DNA from: Cacajao melanocephalus
Lineage: Eukaryota; Chordata; Mammalia; Primates; Pitheciidae
DNA: 64,000 nt
Direction of reading: 5' to 3'
Assembly: GCA_963573385.1 (NCBI GenBank)
Contig: CAUYLG010008956.1
Location: 1-64,000, forward strand
Shown: positions 50,980 through 64,000 of the stretch, one piece after another
How the letters are laid out: each line of letters opens with the position of its first letter
Numbering within the stretch: position 1 is the stretch's first letter
Program-made: the position numbers and the translations under genes
The notes under the pieces: generated by a model
The model's input: only the letters and a program-made list of their open reading frames with translations
Databases searched by the model: none
Told to the model about the DNA's origin: nothing

Positions 50980-52830
50980 GGCCATGCTCTTCCCACCTTG
51001 TTATCCTCCCTTCTTCATAGAAGATGCTTCATTTCCTGAGTGAGACCCACATCAGCCAGCTCTGGCCAGCCGGCAACAGTGTGAAAGCACAGTTGGCTTC
51101 TGTGGGCCCTTGTGTTGAGCCAACTTTAGAATGTCATTTCCAGACCTTAGAAAACCGCAGACTGCCACCAAATCTTACTTTGACTTCAAATTTAAACTTT
51201 CCAATTCCATTAATGAATTTCCTAATGAGGCACAAACTCAGCTCACTTTCAGTTTATCTCTTTGTCTTCTTCTGTAGCCAACCTCTAAGCGAAGAAGCCA
51301 ATTCCATGAGACAGCTCAAGAAAGAGAGCCAGTTTAAAGCAGAGCTTTTCAGCAGGAAAACAGCCAGAATAAGCAACATTCTAGAGTGATCTGGCCCTTT
51401 CTGTAGCTCTTGAAAAGGTTGCACATAACAACTATGTAGCTACATGGAAAAAGGTTCATATAGTTAAAGTAAAGCAAGACAAAATATTATGATCACTGAA
51501 ATTACATGTCATAAAACATACACATGTGCCTACCTGCACATGTGTGTAAGAAAGAAAAAACAAAGACCTGATAGTGATTGTCTTAGGCTGATAGGATAAT
51601 GGGTGGGCTTTGCAAAATTTTTGGATTTGCAGAATTTTTGCAAAGTGCTCATTAGTTTTGTAAAGAAAAAAATCTAAATTTGTAACTTCTAAAAAGATAA
51701 TTTTTTCTTTCATGTTTTTCCTGCCTATATCTAGGAAAATAACTTAGAATTGTAATTATTTTGAAGCTCTGGAATTATTATGTTCAAAAATCACAGAAAC
51801 AAAATGTAAAGATTAATGATAGGGTAATCTGATGAAGTGAATAACAGCAGCCAGTGTTCCAATAAGGAAATGATTCTGAATCAATAAAATAGAATCTGTT
51901 CCAGAACTAGAACTAAGGACAGTATCATTTCTGGGTGGGTATAATATGTATGCATGAGTGGGTATGTATGTGTGCGTGTGTATGTGTAGATATACACATA
52001 CATGTTATTTGTCAGTCTGTTTGTCCTGATTCTTATTATACACCTGTTTGTAAGATGAGTAGAGGTGCTAAAGAACTGCAAAGTAAAATATGCTTAATGG
52101 TGTATAATAGTAGATACTAGTCAATAAAATATATGTTAAAGTACATATTTTTATATATTGTGCATATTTTAACACACTTGAATCATACATACATAAATCT
52201 GCATGGAAATACACAAAATGACATCATTAGCTATTTTTTGGTGCATGCATTCTGAATCATTTTCCTTTATACTTCATTGTATTTGGAGAATTTTTAATAA
52301 TGAACATATGTTTGTGTTTAAGTGAAAACTATCAAATGGTGCCAGGTAATGTCTGAAACATTGGCTGCCCCCTTGTAAGATGGGTAAAGATACTAGAAAG
52401 GAAAAGGAAGTGTGGTAGAAACATTGTGCTATTTTCTATTTTCCAAAGGGACATTGGATTATATTATTCAAGCCTCAATTCTTTTTGCTCTTAAGTAGCC
52501 AGCGTAGTGGAAGAATTTTGACTGTTTTACTAGATCTTTTGCTAATAATGAGAGTATGTTCTTAGCTTTGTTTGCCTTTCAATGGTATGTTTTATTTTCC
52601 GTAAAATTTATGGGTTTAATAGCTTCTATTTCTTTACTTAACAGTGAAAAAAATAATTATTTTATTTTTTAATGGTACATAATTTCTTCTTATTGCTTAA
52701 ATGTTTCACTGTACTTGGATGGGTGGTGAGGCATTATTCATTGTTTGCACTTAATATTTAATAAAGCAAACAATAGAATAAAATGTATATGAAAGCAAAT
52801 AAACATAATTTGGTTTTTTTAAAATTCATT
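50980..52830. other. Mostly unique intron sequence
   Basis: A TATG/GTGT-rich simple tract lies at 51944-52010. A plus-strand frame of 121 codons at 51024-51389 has no recognised homology. The rest is AT-rich and unassigned. Confidence 0.4.
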
Positions 52831-53216
52831 TCTTTAAAAATGCTTTCTTGTTATAAATATATGACAATATAGAAAACTAGGAAAAGGACATAGAAGTTTA
52901 AAGAAAATAAAAGCTATATCTAATTTCACACCTTAGAAATAACCACTGTAAAGCATTGGTAATTTTCCTTCTTGCATATTCAGCATTTTATTACCAGTTA
53001 CTACTTTTAATGGATATTTATTGAGCACTATGGTATGCATTGCTGTGCTTTGGAAAAAAGTGAATGAAAAAGGTAAACAAGACCCTGCCCCACATCATTT
53101 ACTGTCTGGCTGGGTTCACTATATGTGTATGTGAGGGAGTGTACAAGAGGAAGGGCAGAGAATGGAAGGCAAAATAGAAGTACCTTGGCAGTTTAGTATA
53201 AGAAATTCCATTATAG

Positions 53217-53593
53217 GGGCATATTAGACCATTTGCATTGCTAAAAAGGAATGCAAATACAAATTATTTGCGGCTGAGTAATTTAAAAAGAAAAGAGGCT
53301 TATTTGGCTCACGGTTCTTGAGGCTGTACAAGGATCTGCTCAGCTTCTGGTAACACCTCAGGAGGCTTTTACTCATGAGTGGGTGAGGGAGAGAGATGGC
53401 AGGCTCTTTTAGGAACCAGCTCTTGTATGAACTAATAGAGTGAGAACTCACTCATTTCTGTGGGGAGGGCACTAAGTCATTCATGAGAGAGCCATCTCCA
53501 TGACCCAAACACCTCCTACTGTGCCCCACCTCCAACACTGGGAGTCACATTTCAACATGAGATTTGGAGAGGACAGACATCCAAACTATATCA
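53217..53593 (-). mobile_element. MaLR LTR of THE1/MST type (minus)
   Basis: Antisense of the MaLR LTR: catattagaccatttgcattgc, gagtaatttaaaaagaaaagagg, gagtgagaactcactcattt, gggagtcacatttcaacatgag, ending aaactatatca. Diverged. No internal sequence. Confidence 0.8.
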
Positions 53594-53639
53594 GGAGGAA
53601 ATACAGTCTTTTAAAAATGTATATGTGTCTGTGTGTGTG

Positions 53640-53995
53640 ATTTTTAAGCACACAGTAGACTGATTTTTAAGCAAACTGGCATTCTTTACATTCTATGTAG
53701 TTTTCCCTCACTTAATATTATATTCAACAGTATTCTATACCATTAAATATGGCAGCATTAGATTATATTATAAAATCATGTCATAGCATACATTACCTCA
53801 CATCACATTATACCATATCATATGAATACATATTGGTCCATTAGTTATTCCTTGATTGCTAGATATTCGGGTTATGATTTTTATAAGTAATGCTACAATG
53901 AACATCCTCATATATTATAAAATTTTATCTTCTCCAATTGATTTTCCTTAAAATTTATTTCTAAAAATAGAATTACTAGCTTACATGTGAAAAAT
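53640..53995 (-). repeat. L1M/HAL1-like fragment (minus)
   Basis: tgctacaatgaacatcctcat and aatagaattactagcttaca are antisense L1-like. Weak elsewhere. Confidence 0.45.
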
Positions 53996-53999
53996 AAAA

Positions 54000-54610
54000 C
54001 TTTTCCAGGCTACTGAGACACATCAGCAAGTTGGTTTTTACAGAGTCATATTGGTTACACATTCAATGTTTACTCACTAGAGAAACATTTTATGTGTGAC
54101 CCTTTTGAAACTTCCTTTGATAAAACATTGTGGACAGCATCCAAGAACACACCCTGTGTTGAGTTATTTATGGCAAGTGCTGTTTGGCAAGGGCTCTTTA
54201 GTTATTGTAAATTAAGCAAATAGAGCTGAGTTTTATGTATACCATACAATCTTAGCAACAACTCTGTGGACTTAGTACCTCTCTGTGCATTCAGACTAGG
54301 AAATACGTATTCAATGCAGGTCAGAATAACAAAACAGGGCCATGTCACTGCAGTTTCCTTAGATCTTATTGTATGTAAGGCATGGAAGGCAGAAAAGACC
54401 ACTAATAACTATCTAAGAAACAAATAAGCTCTAGAAACTTTGTGCCAAAATAAAAATGTTGTATGAACCTTGCTGCAACCAGTATTTTATATATGTCCTA
54501 GGAGAGCATTGATCTTTTAGGTCTGACAGGTCTGAATTCTGGATTTTATAGAAATAGGAATTAGCAAATTATCCTTCTATTTTAGGTATGTGAATTTAAT
54601 CAATGAAGAC
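54000..54610. other. Unassigned intron sequence
   Basis: No repeat or exon recognised. Confidence 0.4.
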
Positions 54611-54614
54611 ACAT

Positions 54615-55090
54615 AGGTTTTTTCCCCTTTTCTCAAACTTTATTTTTTACTGATATGTAACAGATGTGTATATTTTTGGGATACATGTAATATTTTGATA
54701 CATTCATATAATGTGTAATGATCAAATCATGGTAACTGGGATATCTATCTCCTTAAACATTTATCTTTATGCTGGGAACATTCAAATTATTTTCTCACTA
54801 TTTTGAATTATGCAATAGATTATTGTTAACTATAGTCATCCTATTTATCTATAGAAGACTAGGTTTTACTTTTTCTGTCTAACTATGTATTTGTACATCA
54901 ATCAACCTCTCTTCATCTCTCCCTCTACTGTCTTCTTCCCAGCTCTGGTAATTACCAATCTATTCTCTATCTTTATGAAATTCCCTTTTTAAACTCCCAC
55001 ATATGGTATGAGTGAGCACATGTGACATTTATTTTCCTGTGCATGGCTTATTTCACTTAACATAATGACCTTCACTTTGAAAAAATTAAA
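54615..55090 (-). repeat. L1MA/MB-type 3' UTR (minus)
   Basis: gggatacatgtaatattttgata, aatgtgtaatgatcaaatcatgg, gattattgttaactatagtca, ccagctctggtaattacca and ggcttatttcacttaacataat give the antisense 3' UTR of this L1 group. Confidence 0.82.
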
Positions 55091-55094
55091 TGAG

Positions 55095-56145
55095 ATAGTT
55101 GTTTTCTCTGAAGCAGCTTCTAGTTGTGAACGTGGTGATGATAAAGTAATCACATGAGCACACTTTTAGTTCTGATGACTTTGACTCTTGTGTTCTGTAG
55201 ACTCATCTGGGGCACCCATGACTGAGACCAGGTTCAAGAATATGAAGTGATCTTAATGATCTAGAAATTTTCTCTTTCTGATTTGGAAGAGCTGCATGCA
55301 GTTCATTAAACTTTTGGACATAAGTGCTTTGGTGGCAAACCATAATTTATGACAACATGCTCTTTTGTTCTATAATTTTTAAACCCTATTTAATATTATT
55401 TAGTTCTATTTAATATTATTAAAGTTTTTGATGACCCCATCCAATGAGGAAAAAAAAATCCATGTGCTTATTCTCATGCAGTGGTCCTGATCTTAGAGCA
55501 GGTTCTTAGGATTAAAGTGGAAGTGAACATCCCTGTGCTTTAGGAAGGAATGCTGAGCTGATGAAAGCTGACCCAGGGTGGGCTTGGGGCATCATGACTC
55601 TGTATGTTATGGTGCCTCTGCCCTGTGCTTGAGTTTTGATTGCTTTCCTATCTCTTTTTCTTAAGTTATCCAGTAGAGAAACACTGTCCTGAGATCAGTA
55701 CATCCTTCTCTTAATTAACTTTACTGGTGCTTAGTCATCAAAAGCCCTATTTAATATTTAGGCAGTGTGAAAAAGAGCTGGAAGGGATTTCTTTTATTAG
55801 CAATAAGATACAGACCCTTGGAGCCCTATTAAGTCAATTCTCGTTAGATGTTGATTCATAAGGCCAAGAGTTCACCAGCTTTCTGTTGCTGTTATGTTGT
55901 AGTTTGTATTTAAACATGCTTTATAGAGACACTCAAACTTAACGGATTTTGGACCCTGATCATTTCAGTATGTCCTAAATTTATGAAGCTTCATAGCAGT
56001 AGAGTGTGTTTTGCAGTAGTCATGTGGTTTGGGAAAGAGAGATAAACCAAGACAGTTTGGGACATAAAACAGGGCCCATTTGACTCTTCACACTCTGATT
56101 CCGCACAAGTCCACAAAACCAATCAAAAAAGAAAATCAGGATAGG
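55095..56145. other. Unique intron sequence
   Basis: No repeat recognised. A small tandem of taatattatttagttctattt-like units lies at 55388-55425. Confidence 0.4.
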
Positions 56146-56149
56146 AATT

Positions 56150-56795
56150 TGAAAGTACCATGTGGTATACTTTGGAACTATTAAAAAAATCATACTATTG
56201 TAGGCTGATGTATTACTGGGTGGGTGTTTAAACTGTTATTCCCTTTATAGAGAGCAATGTGGCTATAACTCAAAATTGCAAGTGTCTATAGCCTATAACC
56301 TAGCAATTTCGTCCCCAGGAATTATCCTACAGATGTACTTCACAGACCTGAAATGGTATATATTTGAGGTTAATTGTAACATTGTTTAAAATATACACCA
56401 ATACAATACTGAAAAAACATACTATGGTATATCCAGATAATGGAATGCTATGTTGTTATAAAAAAACAAGTAAGAAGTACTCTGTACTGATGTACAATGA
56501 TCTCCAAGATATGATAAGTGAAAATCAAGGCTCAGGACAGTTTTGTTCATTTTGGGAGGAAAAAGGGAGAGCATGAGAAGGGGAGGGATATTCATATATA
56601 GAGAGAGATTCTGTATATGCACAAAATACCTCTAGAAGCATATATGTGAAATACACAACTTTGACTCGGGGGAAGGGAATTGGGTAGCTAGAGGACAGAA
56701 TTTAAGAGGAAAACTTTTTGTTGTAAAATTTTTATACTTTTCTAAATTTTGAACTATGCCATTGTAAAATCTAGTCAAAACATTTGCAAATTGAA
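56150..56795 (+). repeat. L1M/HAL1-type 3' end (plus)
   Basis: Sense L1-like phrases occur (ggtatatccagataatggaatgct, tgatctccaagatatgataag), with a G-rich block and then gtaaaatttttatacttttc and aattttgaactatgcc. Confidence 0.55.
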
Positions 56796-57269
56796 GCTAA
56801 AAAACACTTGCTTATGTGATATTGTTAGATGAATACTATGGGTTCATCAAAAGTTTATTTTTTTCTTAGACTTTAAAATAACACAACTGTGTGTACAATT
56901 GCAAGAAGTATTGTTTATGAGTTTCTACTTTTTATTCTAAGTGGGATACCAAGAGAAATACTCATTTTTACATTTTCTGCCTATCACTATATGACCGTAA
57001 ACTATAAACATGCATAAGTAGAGGTCATTAAAATATCACTGGAATTTAATCCTACTTCTTTTACAGGATGGATAGTATGTTGATAAAATACTGAGTTTTG
57101 TATTAGTTTTCTGAGATCTTGACTGGGACATCTGGAAAGAGTGTCAGAGATTGTTTGGTTGAGCCCTGTTTCACCCAATGGGAAGGACAGCCCAGGGACA
57201 TTAAGCCACGTGCTTAAGGTTCACAGTCAGGTGTGCCTAGCTGGTTTTATGTTTTATTTGGTTACCTTA

Positions 57270-57633
<364 letters not shown>

Positions 57634-58040
57634 TTAACTTCACCCCAAATGCCTCTAAATAATAGGAATTTTATCAAACATGAAGCAGTCGGGAAAGTAG
57701 CTTCCAGTCTGTAACCCAAAGGAGTTCTCAGATCTTTTAAAAACTCAGAGTTACTTAAAATATTTAGTCAATTAAAAAGTTAATCAAAAAAAAGATTGCA
57801 GGTTAAAGGAAAATGAAATTAAAATAAGTGGTAAGTAATGAAACCCGATTGTACAACATAATATGTCAAAAATAGTTCTTAAAAGAAGTTATAAAAAGTA
57901 CTAATATCCTTAGTAGAAAGGCTATGATCCTTTATTTGGTAGGGGAGAAGAGGAAAAGGGAAAAGTCCAGACATATCTTTAGACTGTTCTATTCTCTATG
58001 GTGATAGAGAAAATAGGATTAAGTGGTTTAAAAATATGCA

Positions 58041-58069
58041 GGTAATTGCTAAAAAAAAAAAAAAAAAAA
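58041..58069. repeat. Poly(A) tract
   Basis: About 19 A residues after gctaattgct-like sequence. No element body is clearly attached. Confidence 0.85.
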
Positions 58070-58330
58070 GTTGAGACTACATATTACTTCTGAATAACCA
58101 AAAAAAACAGAAAAAAGATATAAGAAAGCTTTGATCCCTAGAAGGCCAAGGGAGCAGCAATAAATCACAAAATAAAATGACGCAGAAAGATCAAATACTG
58201 TATATCAAATTTGTTCAACTTCTTAAAAAATAAAGACCCTCAAATTTAATAGAAAACCAAAGTCAATGTGATTACCAGAGACCCACCTAAACAAAGTGAC
58301 ACAGAAAAGGTAAAAATAAGAAACAAACAT

Positions 58331-58927
58331 TGTGGTAGGCAGAATGTTACAATGGGCCTGAGGTTCTACCTATCCAACCCTCTAACCTGGCGTGTGTATG
58401 TGCCTTATGTAATTCTCCTGGAATATGCAGTGTGATGTGATGCAGTGGACTTGGAGAAAGGAGAATTATCCAGATGGGCCTGACCTAATCACAGAAGCCC
58501 TTTAAGAACAGAGTTTTCTCTGACTGCTAGGAAGGGAATGTCAGAGAGAGAGAAATGTGAGAGGTTATTGACTCTGGGGGGTTCTCCAGTGCTAAGACGG
58601 AGGAGCCACATGTCCAGGATCTCAGAACAGTCTCCAGCCGACAGCTGGAAGACAGCAGGGACCTCAGTCTTACTACTGTAAGGAAATGCGCTCTGCCAAC
58701 AACCTGATGGAGTTTGGAAGCAGATCTTTCCCTAGTTGGGCCTCCCACAGGAGGACACAACTAAGCCACACCTTCCTTTCAGCCTTATGAGAGCCTGAGC
58801 ACATGACCCAGCCAAAATGTGCCAGGCTTCTGACCCGTGGAACCTGTGGGTTAGTCAATTCAGTGGCAAATTGGTATTGTCACTGGGTTTCTGGTGATTT
58901 GTTATATCACAAGAGAAAACTAATACA
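58331..58927 (+). mobile_element. ERVL/MaLR-type LTR (plus), full length
   Basis: Begins TGTGGTAGGCAGAAT and ends aaactaataca. It contains ggagaattatccagatgggcctg and ggtgatttgttatatcac in the order of a widespread mammalian LTR. About 597 bp. A small CT/GC-rich middle carries short open frames on the minus strand. Confidence 0.75.
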
Positions 58928-59614
58928 GATATATCACCCACTAGTAAATTCTAAACAAGAAGGTTGGGGTGGTGCTATTAATGCCAAAAAAGTTGGAACT
59001 CACTAAAGGCAAAAAGCGTTAAGTGGAACAAAGTAGGAATTTTAATTTTAAAACGAACAACTTATAAGTATATAAAAGTAAACAAATATTATATGGTTAA
59101 GATAGCCTTAGATTCAGCTTTTAATATAACAGTTTTAATACTAAGAGAAATAGACAGATGCTCAGCTAGAGATAATAGAATATTTGCAACAGTGCAACAG
59201 GTCAAACAGACAAAAAGCAAATGGGATTGTGGTGATATTTTAGGATAAGATTAAGCACAGCAGTCATTGAACTAGGGATTTAAATGTTGGGAAATGAAAA
59301 GAGTACTAAGAGAGAACTTGGGATAATAAAAGAAAGAAATCAAGAAACACAAAAGCAGAAATTAACAATTTAAAGAAAAAGTGTAGAATTAACAAGTTAA
59401 AATTCAGCTAGCTTGTTTCCTGAAAAAAAAAAAAAGAATAAAATTCAAAAATGGAATAAAAATGAATAAAATACACACAAAAAAAGAACCCTCCCAATAA
59501 GACTGTTCAAGGAAAGAAAGAGAAAAGAACAACTTCAGAACATCAGGAATAAGAAGGGAAATATAAGCACTGGTACAAAGAAGATTAACATTTACAAGAG
59601 AAAGCTAGTCTAAA

Positions 59615-60085
<471 letters not shown>

Positions 60086-61309
60086 TCTAAATTATCCTAT
60101 GCGGATAAATTTTAAAATCTCAATGTAATAAATGACTTTTCAAAAAAATACAAATTTTCTGGGGAGAGGGGTAATTAAGTTAAACTGTGATACATCATTT
60201 GAAAAAACCACTGGTAACAGAACAACTTAAAAATGTGTCAAATAGCCTCCTAAAAGACAATGGAGTCCTCTGGCTCCAGTGCATTCTTTCTGGAAGGAAC
60301 ATAACCTTCATCCTGGGACATACAAAATTTTTAAAGAGATAGTTTTTATTGTTAGTAATTTATATTTTAAAATTACTAATCACTTAAGGAAATAAAGCAA
60401 TGTAAGCGAAAGCCAGAGGCAGCAGAACCAGGACTGTAAAATATATAGCCACTAGAATCAACAGCTACAGAGTAATAAGAAAATGCTTGCTGTGTTAAAG
60501 AAGTCAGGCAAATATGAAAATATGAATAAAGAACAAGCAAATTTAAAAACATAAAGAACTCATTAAAATAAGTAATAATTTAAATAAAAACCTAACAAGT
60601 ATGTTACATAGCAGATTAAATATTGCTGAAGATTAAACACTGTAAGATGAATTTTTAAAAATCCAGAATTAAGTGAGAAACAGAGATGATAATATGAAAG
60701 GGAGGTTAAGAGTTAAAGAGGATTGAGTGAGTAAGGCTAGCCAGAGTTCTAGAAGGAAAAAAATAAAGAATGGATGAGAGCAATATTTGAAGAGATACTG
60801 GTTGAGAATTTCTAACAGTTGATGAAAGGCTCTGATCAAGATTTTCATGAAGAAATTTCTAAGCAGGATAATAAAAATAAATCTACATCTAGACTAGTCT
60901 TAGTGAAGCTGTGGAACACCAAAGACAAACAGAAGGTCTCAAAAGCAGCTAGAAAAAAAATTGCTTCAAAGGAGTAACAACCAGATGGATACTTGATTGT
61001 TAGCAACAGAGCAATAATACCTTATGTATGCTCAGAGGTATTTTCAAGTAACGTGTAGGCTTTAGCGATGGATTGGGTATGAGATCATGAAAGAAGCATG
61101 TCAAGAATATCCATCAAGTTCTGGAATACAAAAGATGACTTCATTGAAATTCAAAAATACTGAAAGAGATCCAAGCTTGAGGGAGAAGTTTATGAATTTG
61201 CTTTGGACAAGTTAAGTTTGAGGTGCTTTTTAGACATCTAAAAGAAGATGAGGTTCCTTTTCCACGCCATCATCTAGCTCACAGTTTCTAGCTTGTGTAA
61301 AAGCATATT

Positions 61310-62105
61310 ACAAGAAACTTGGTCAAATGTCTTGCTGAATTGGACTCAATACTCCATCTGTATCAATCCCTTGTCTATAATAAATGAAGTTTGGTGTAAA
61401 TTGATTTTAAGTTGTAACTCAGCCACTTACTGGGTGATTTTGAACATAATATACTCAATGTTGAAGTGCCTCAATTTTTTCATCTATATCATGGTAATAA
61501 AATTATATATTAATAGGTTATTGAGGTGTCATGAGGAATAAAAAGAAAGAAATCTTAGAAACATTTGCTACATAAAATGTCACACAAATCATTATCTGTC
61601 AGTGATTTCTAACTTCTCAGAATCTTTTTCCCTTCAAGTGCTCATTCATCACCTGTTTCATTAACTGTCTTTCCAGAATTTTATTGGCATTGATTTTAAG
61701 CAGAACCCGCTTTTCTCTTTTGAAATGTGGAATGACATTGATCTGACTTTCAGCTCTTAGAGCCTATCCTCAGATGGTTTGCTATCATATTTGGTAGTTA
61801 TTTCTGGGCCCTGGGTATGATTTGACTCAATTGGCAACTTGAAGTCAGTATAAAGCACCTGTGTGCTTTTTTGTTTTAATTTTATCTATCTCTTGTCTTG
61901 GGTTCCAGTTTCTTATTTTAACTGGAAAATAGTCTCTTCCACAGAGAAGGTGGAAGAAAAAAGATGTTGAAGAGGTCTGATTTTTCCACTAGCATCTGTT
62001 ATCTAGCATTATACCATCTGCCCCAAGCAATGTTGTTTCTTATTTGTATTGCCCTGGAACATAATTTCAGAGAGCATTTAGTTTGAATGTCTTTTATAAT
62101 TATGA
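61310..62105 (-). repeat. Ancient CR1/L3-type LINE remnant (minus)
   Basis: The plus strand follows the antisense of a CR1/L3 reverse transcriptase: tggtcaaatgtcttgctgaa, then cagtgatttc..., aagtgctcattcatcacctgtttcatta, ccagaattttattggcattgattttaag, and further on ccatctgccccaagcaatgtt. It is split by a MIR at about 61410-61560. Strongly decayed with no open frame, but order is preserved over about 800 bases. Confidence 0.65.
61410..61560 (+). repeat. MIR element (plus) inside the CR1/L3 remnant
   Basis: aactcagccacttactgggtga, cctcaattttttcatctatatca, ttgaggtgtcatgaggaata match MIR order. Confidence 0.65.
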
Positions 62106-62109
62106 GCTT

Positions 62110-63255
62110 TTCTGTATATGTTCTTATAGATCTCTGCCATTTAATTTTTTTGTCTTTAGGATATGCTTTTGAAAAATATGAATTCTTCCATCTTTAGTTC
62201 ATGCTTTTCACTACATATATAGCCTCATTAGAGGACAGTACTTTGCACATGACAGCCATTCCATGTTTGTATGTTTATAAGAATGATTGCACAGATGAAT
62301 GAAACAGAATTTTCCATATAGCCATACTGGTGACTTAAGATGTCTTTCCTTTTCCCTTTTATTAAGGTCATTCACAATTATATTATTAATTGCTTTTCAT
62401 TTATACATTCTATTCCTTTTGAAGTTGTATTCCATCATGAATTTGACCTTTTGATAATGCATACATTTTTTCATATTTTAGAAAAATATGCTTTCCTGAA
62501 ATCTTTTCTCCATCTGATTATGCCCAGCTTTTCATTCCTTCAGTGTTATAAATTCTGAGATGATCGCTTTCTCTAAAGTCTCTGTCACTTCAGTGTCAAA
62601 GTGACTTTTTTATTTTTGGTGTCTGATCTTGTGGGGACAGCTAGGATGACTGGGTCTCTCTTTCCATTTGTTCTTTTATCCTGAGCTTCTTCACAATGTG
62701 ATGGCCTTTGGATTCCAAGAAGAACATGAGTAGAAGCTGCAAGGACTGTTGAGGTCAAGGCTCAAGGTTAGGCTGATAGACTCCAACTCGATAAGGGGTG
62801 CTACAAAGAGCTGGTAGCCACATTTAACTTATAACATATGCTATTTATCATTCATTTTCATGTACTTTTTCAGTAGTTGTTGATTGTACTGTGCTATGTG
62901 ATCTAGAAACCTAAGATAAGTAAGAGCAGTGGAATCATCAACATTTTAGCACTCTTTTATTTTCAATTATACCTTTTTGTATTTAGGTTTAGTGCTCTTA
63001 GCAGAAATCCTCCTTCTGCCAGTCGTTTGGCACAGAGAAACTGGTTATTAGTGATAAACTCAGTTAATATATTTTGGAAACAATGACTGAGAAACAGTGG
63101 CCATATGGGTCCCTTGTCTTCAGGAGACAGAACAACAAAGTAGTTTTGTCGCAGATAAGCTAATTACACCTGCCACTGGTTTAGATAACTATTCTAATTT
63201 TGTTTGACTTACTAATTTTCAAACCTTGATGTGATGTCAGTGTATTAAAATAAAA
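62110..63255. other. Unassigned intron sequence
   Basis: No repeat or exon recognised. Confidence 0.4.
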
Positions 63256-63260
63256 CTCAA

Positions 63261-63276
63261 CCCCCCCCCCCCACCC
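63261..63276. repeat. Poly(C) tract
   Basis: C12, A, CCC, then gccgccggc. An isolated C-run, possibly length-variable. Confidence 0.9.
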
Positions 63277-63299
63277 GCCGCCGGCTTTTGCTCCATGGA

Positions 63300-63495
63300 T
63301 GATCTAGAACAGAGATTCCTGATCCTGACTGGACATTGAAACCTGCTAGAGAGCTTTGAAAAAACTACACTGTCCCAAGATTGTAATGTAGTTGGGTGGG
63401 TTAAGGGGAAGGAGATTGGTGGAATTCAGTTGGGAGTATTATTTTTCAAGCTTCCAAGTAAATCTAAAATGCATTCAAAATAGAGAAGCACTACT
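63300..63495. repeat. Possible MER5/MER3-like hAT fragment
   Basis: gagattcctgatcctgactggacattgaaacc and gagagctttgaaaaaactaca resemble one half of a Charlie-group element. The other half is weak. Confidence 0.4.
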
Positions 63496-63500
63496 TTAAA

Positions 63501-63830
63501 CAGGGGTTTGAAATTTTTTTCTGTAAAGGGCCAGAAAGTAAATATCACAGACATTGCAAATCATGAGCTTTCTATTGGAAGTACTCAACTTTGCAGGACA
63601 AAAGCAGCCATAAGTCTTAGGTAAACTAATGAGCATGGCTATGTTTCAATAAACTTTGTTCATAAACATTAAATTTGAGTTTTACATATGTAATTTTCAT
63701 ATTACGAAATACTATTCTTTTGGGTTTTTTTCCCCAGCCATTAAAATATAAAATGATTCCCAGCTAATGGCCCATACAAAAACAGGTGATGAGCCTGATT
63801 TGGCCCACAGGGATAGTTTGCTGACCCCTA
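63501..63830. mobile_element. Nonautonomous hAT-Charlie element, longer form
   Basis: caggggtttg at the left and gctgacccct at the right as inverted ends. Body: ctgtaaagggccagaaagtaaat, aaaagcagccata, atgagcatggctatgtttcaataaa, gcctgatttggcccacaggg. Same family as 45228-45446 but with an extra internal block. Confidence 0.75.
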
Positions 63831-64000
63831 TTCTAGACAACTCTGACTAAAGTTCTCTCTACTTTCACTAAAATGTTTCTCTCATAGACAGGGAAGAGGT
63901 TTTCATCATCTTTAAAAAACTGTCACTTTTCAGTCACTATGATCTTTTTCTTTGTAAACAGCTTTATTATGGTACAATGTACATGCCATAGATTTAACCT

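Noticed and set aside
51024..51389. 121-codon plus-strand frame as a small gene or exon
   Set aside because: Nothing in the translation is familiar, and there is no acceptor/donor pair in a convincing position. Length alone is within chance for 64 kb.
63261..63285. C-run with GCCGCC as a CpG island or promoter core
   Set aside because: It is only about 25 bases long, with ordinary AT-rich flanks; no island-scale CpG density.

Overview
The window is primate, most likely human, nuclear DNA. Evidence: many Alu elements of both full-length and monomer type, young-looking L1 3' ends, older L1M/MIR/MER5 repeats, ERV1 and MaLR retroviral LTRs, low CpG density, and one short spliced exon. That exon (10322-10465) encodes 36 residues beginning [14 protein letters not shown], which I recognise as the start of MYRIP (Slac2-c, myosin VIIA and Rab interacting protein), transcribed on the + strand. 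No CpG island or promoter is visible, so the gene's first exon and promoter lie upstream. I see no second protein-coding exon. Everything before 10322 therefore reads as intron 1, and everything after 10465 as intron 2.

Layout. 1-10.3 kb: intron 1, mostly fragments of old L1 on the minus strand, one Alu, two simple repeats, and three strikingly perfect inverted repeats. 10.3-10.5 kb: MYRIP first coding exon. 10.5-21.7 kb: mainly unique intron with MIRs, one Alu, an hAT-type DNA element, an old LTR, and a duplicated 81-bp segment. 21.7-28.5 kb: a decayed ERV1-class provirus body (pol then env, same strand as the gene), cut by three Alus and one L1. 29.2-29.7 kb: a probable solitary LTR on the minus strand. 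30-33 kb: mostly unique sequence plus an Alu with perfect target-site duplications. 33-41.4 kb: an old plus-strand L1M serving as host for a nest of later insertions (Alu monomer, a 5'-inverted L1, a solitary LTR, and a second 5'-inverted L1 that itself carries a retroposed polypyrimidine block). 41.4-43.9 kb: an old minus-strand L1. 44.2-44.7 kb: a young L1 whose tail has become a microsatellite. 45-64 kb: lower-density repeats (hAT-Charlie elements, MaLR LTRs, L1M fragments, MIRs, two Alus) and an ancient CR1/L3-type LINE remnant near 61.3-62.1 kb.

There is one host gene here and no operon-like or cooperating gene set. None of the repeat-encoded frames is intact. I did not find a previously undescribed biological system. 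The most unusual signals are a set of long perfect inverted repeats far beyond chance expectation, a ~92-bp polypyrimidine block present twice 38.6 kb apart with retroposition hallmarks on one copy, and the deeply nested L1 stack. Repeat family names are from memory of consensus sequences and not from a database search; subfamily assignments are deliberately left broad.
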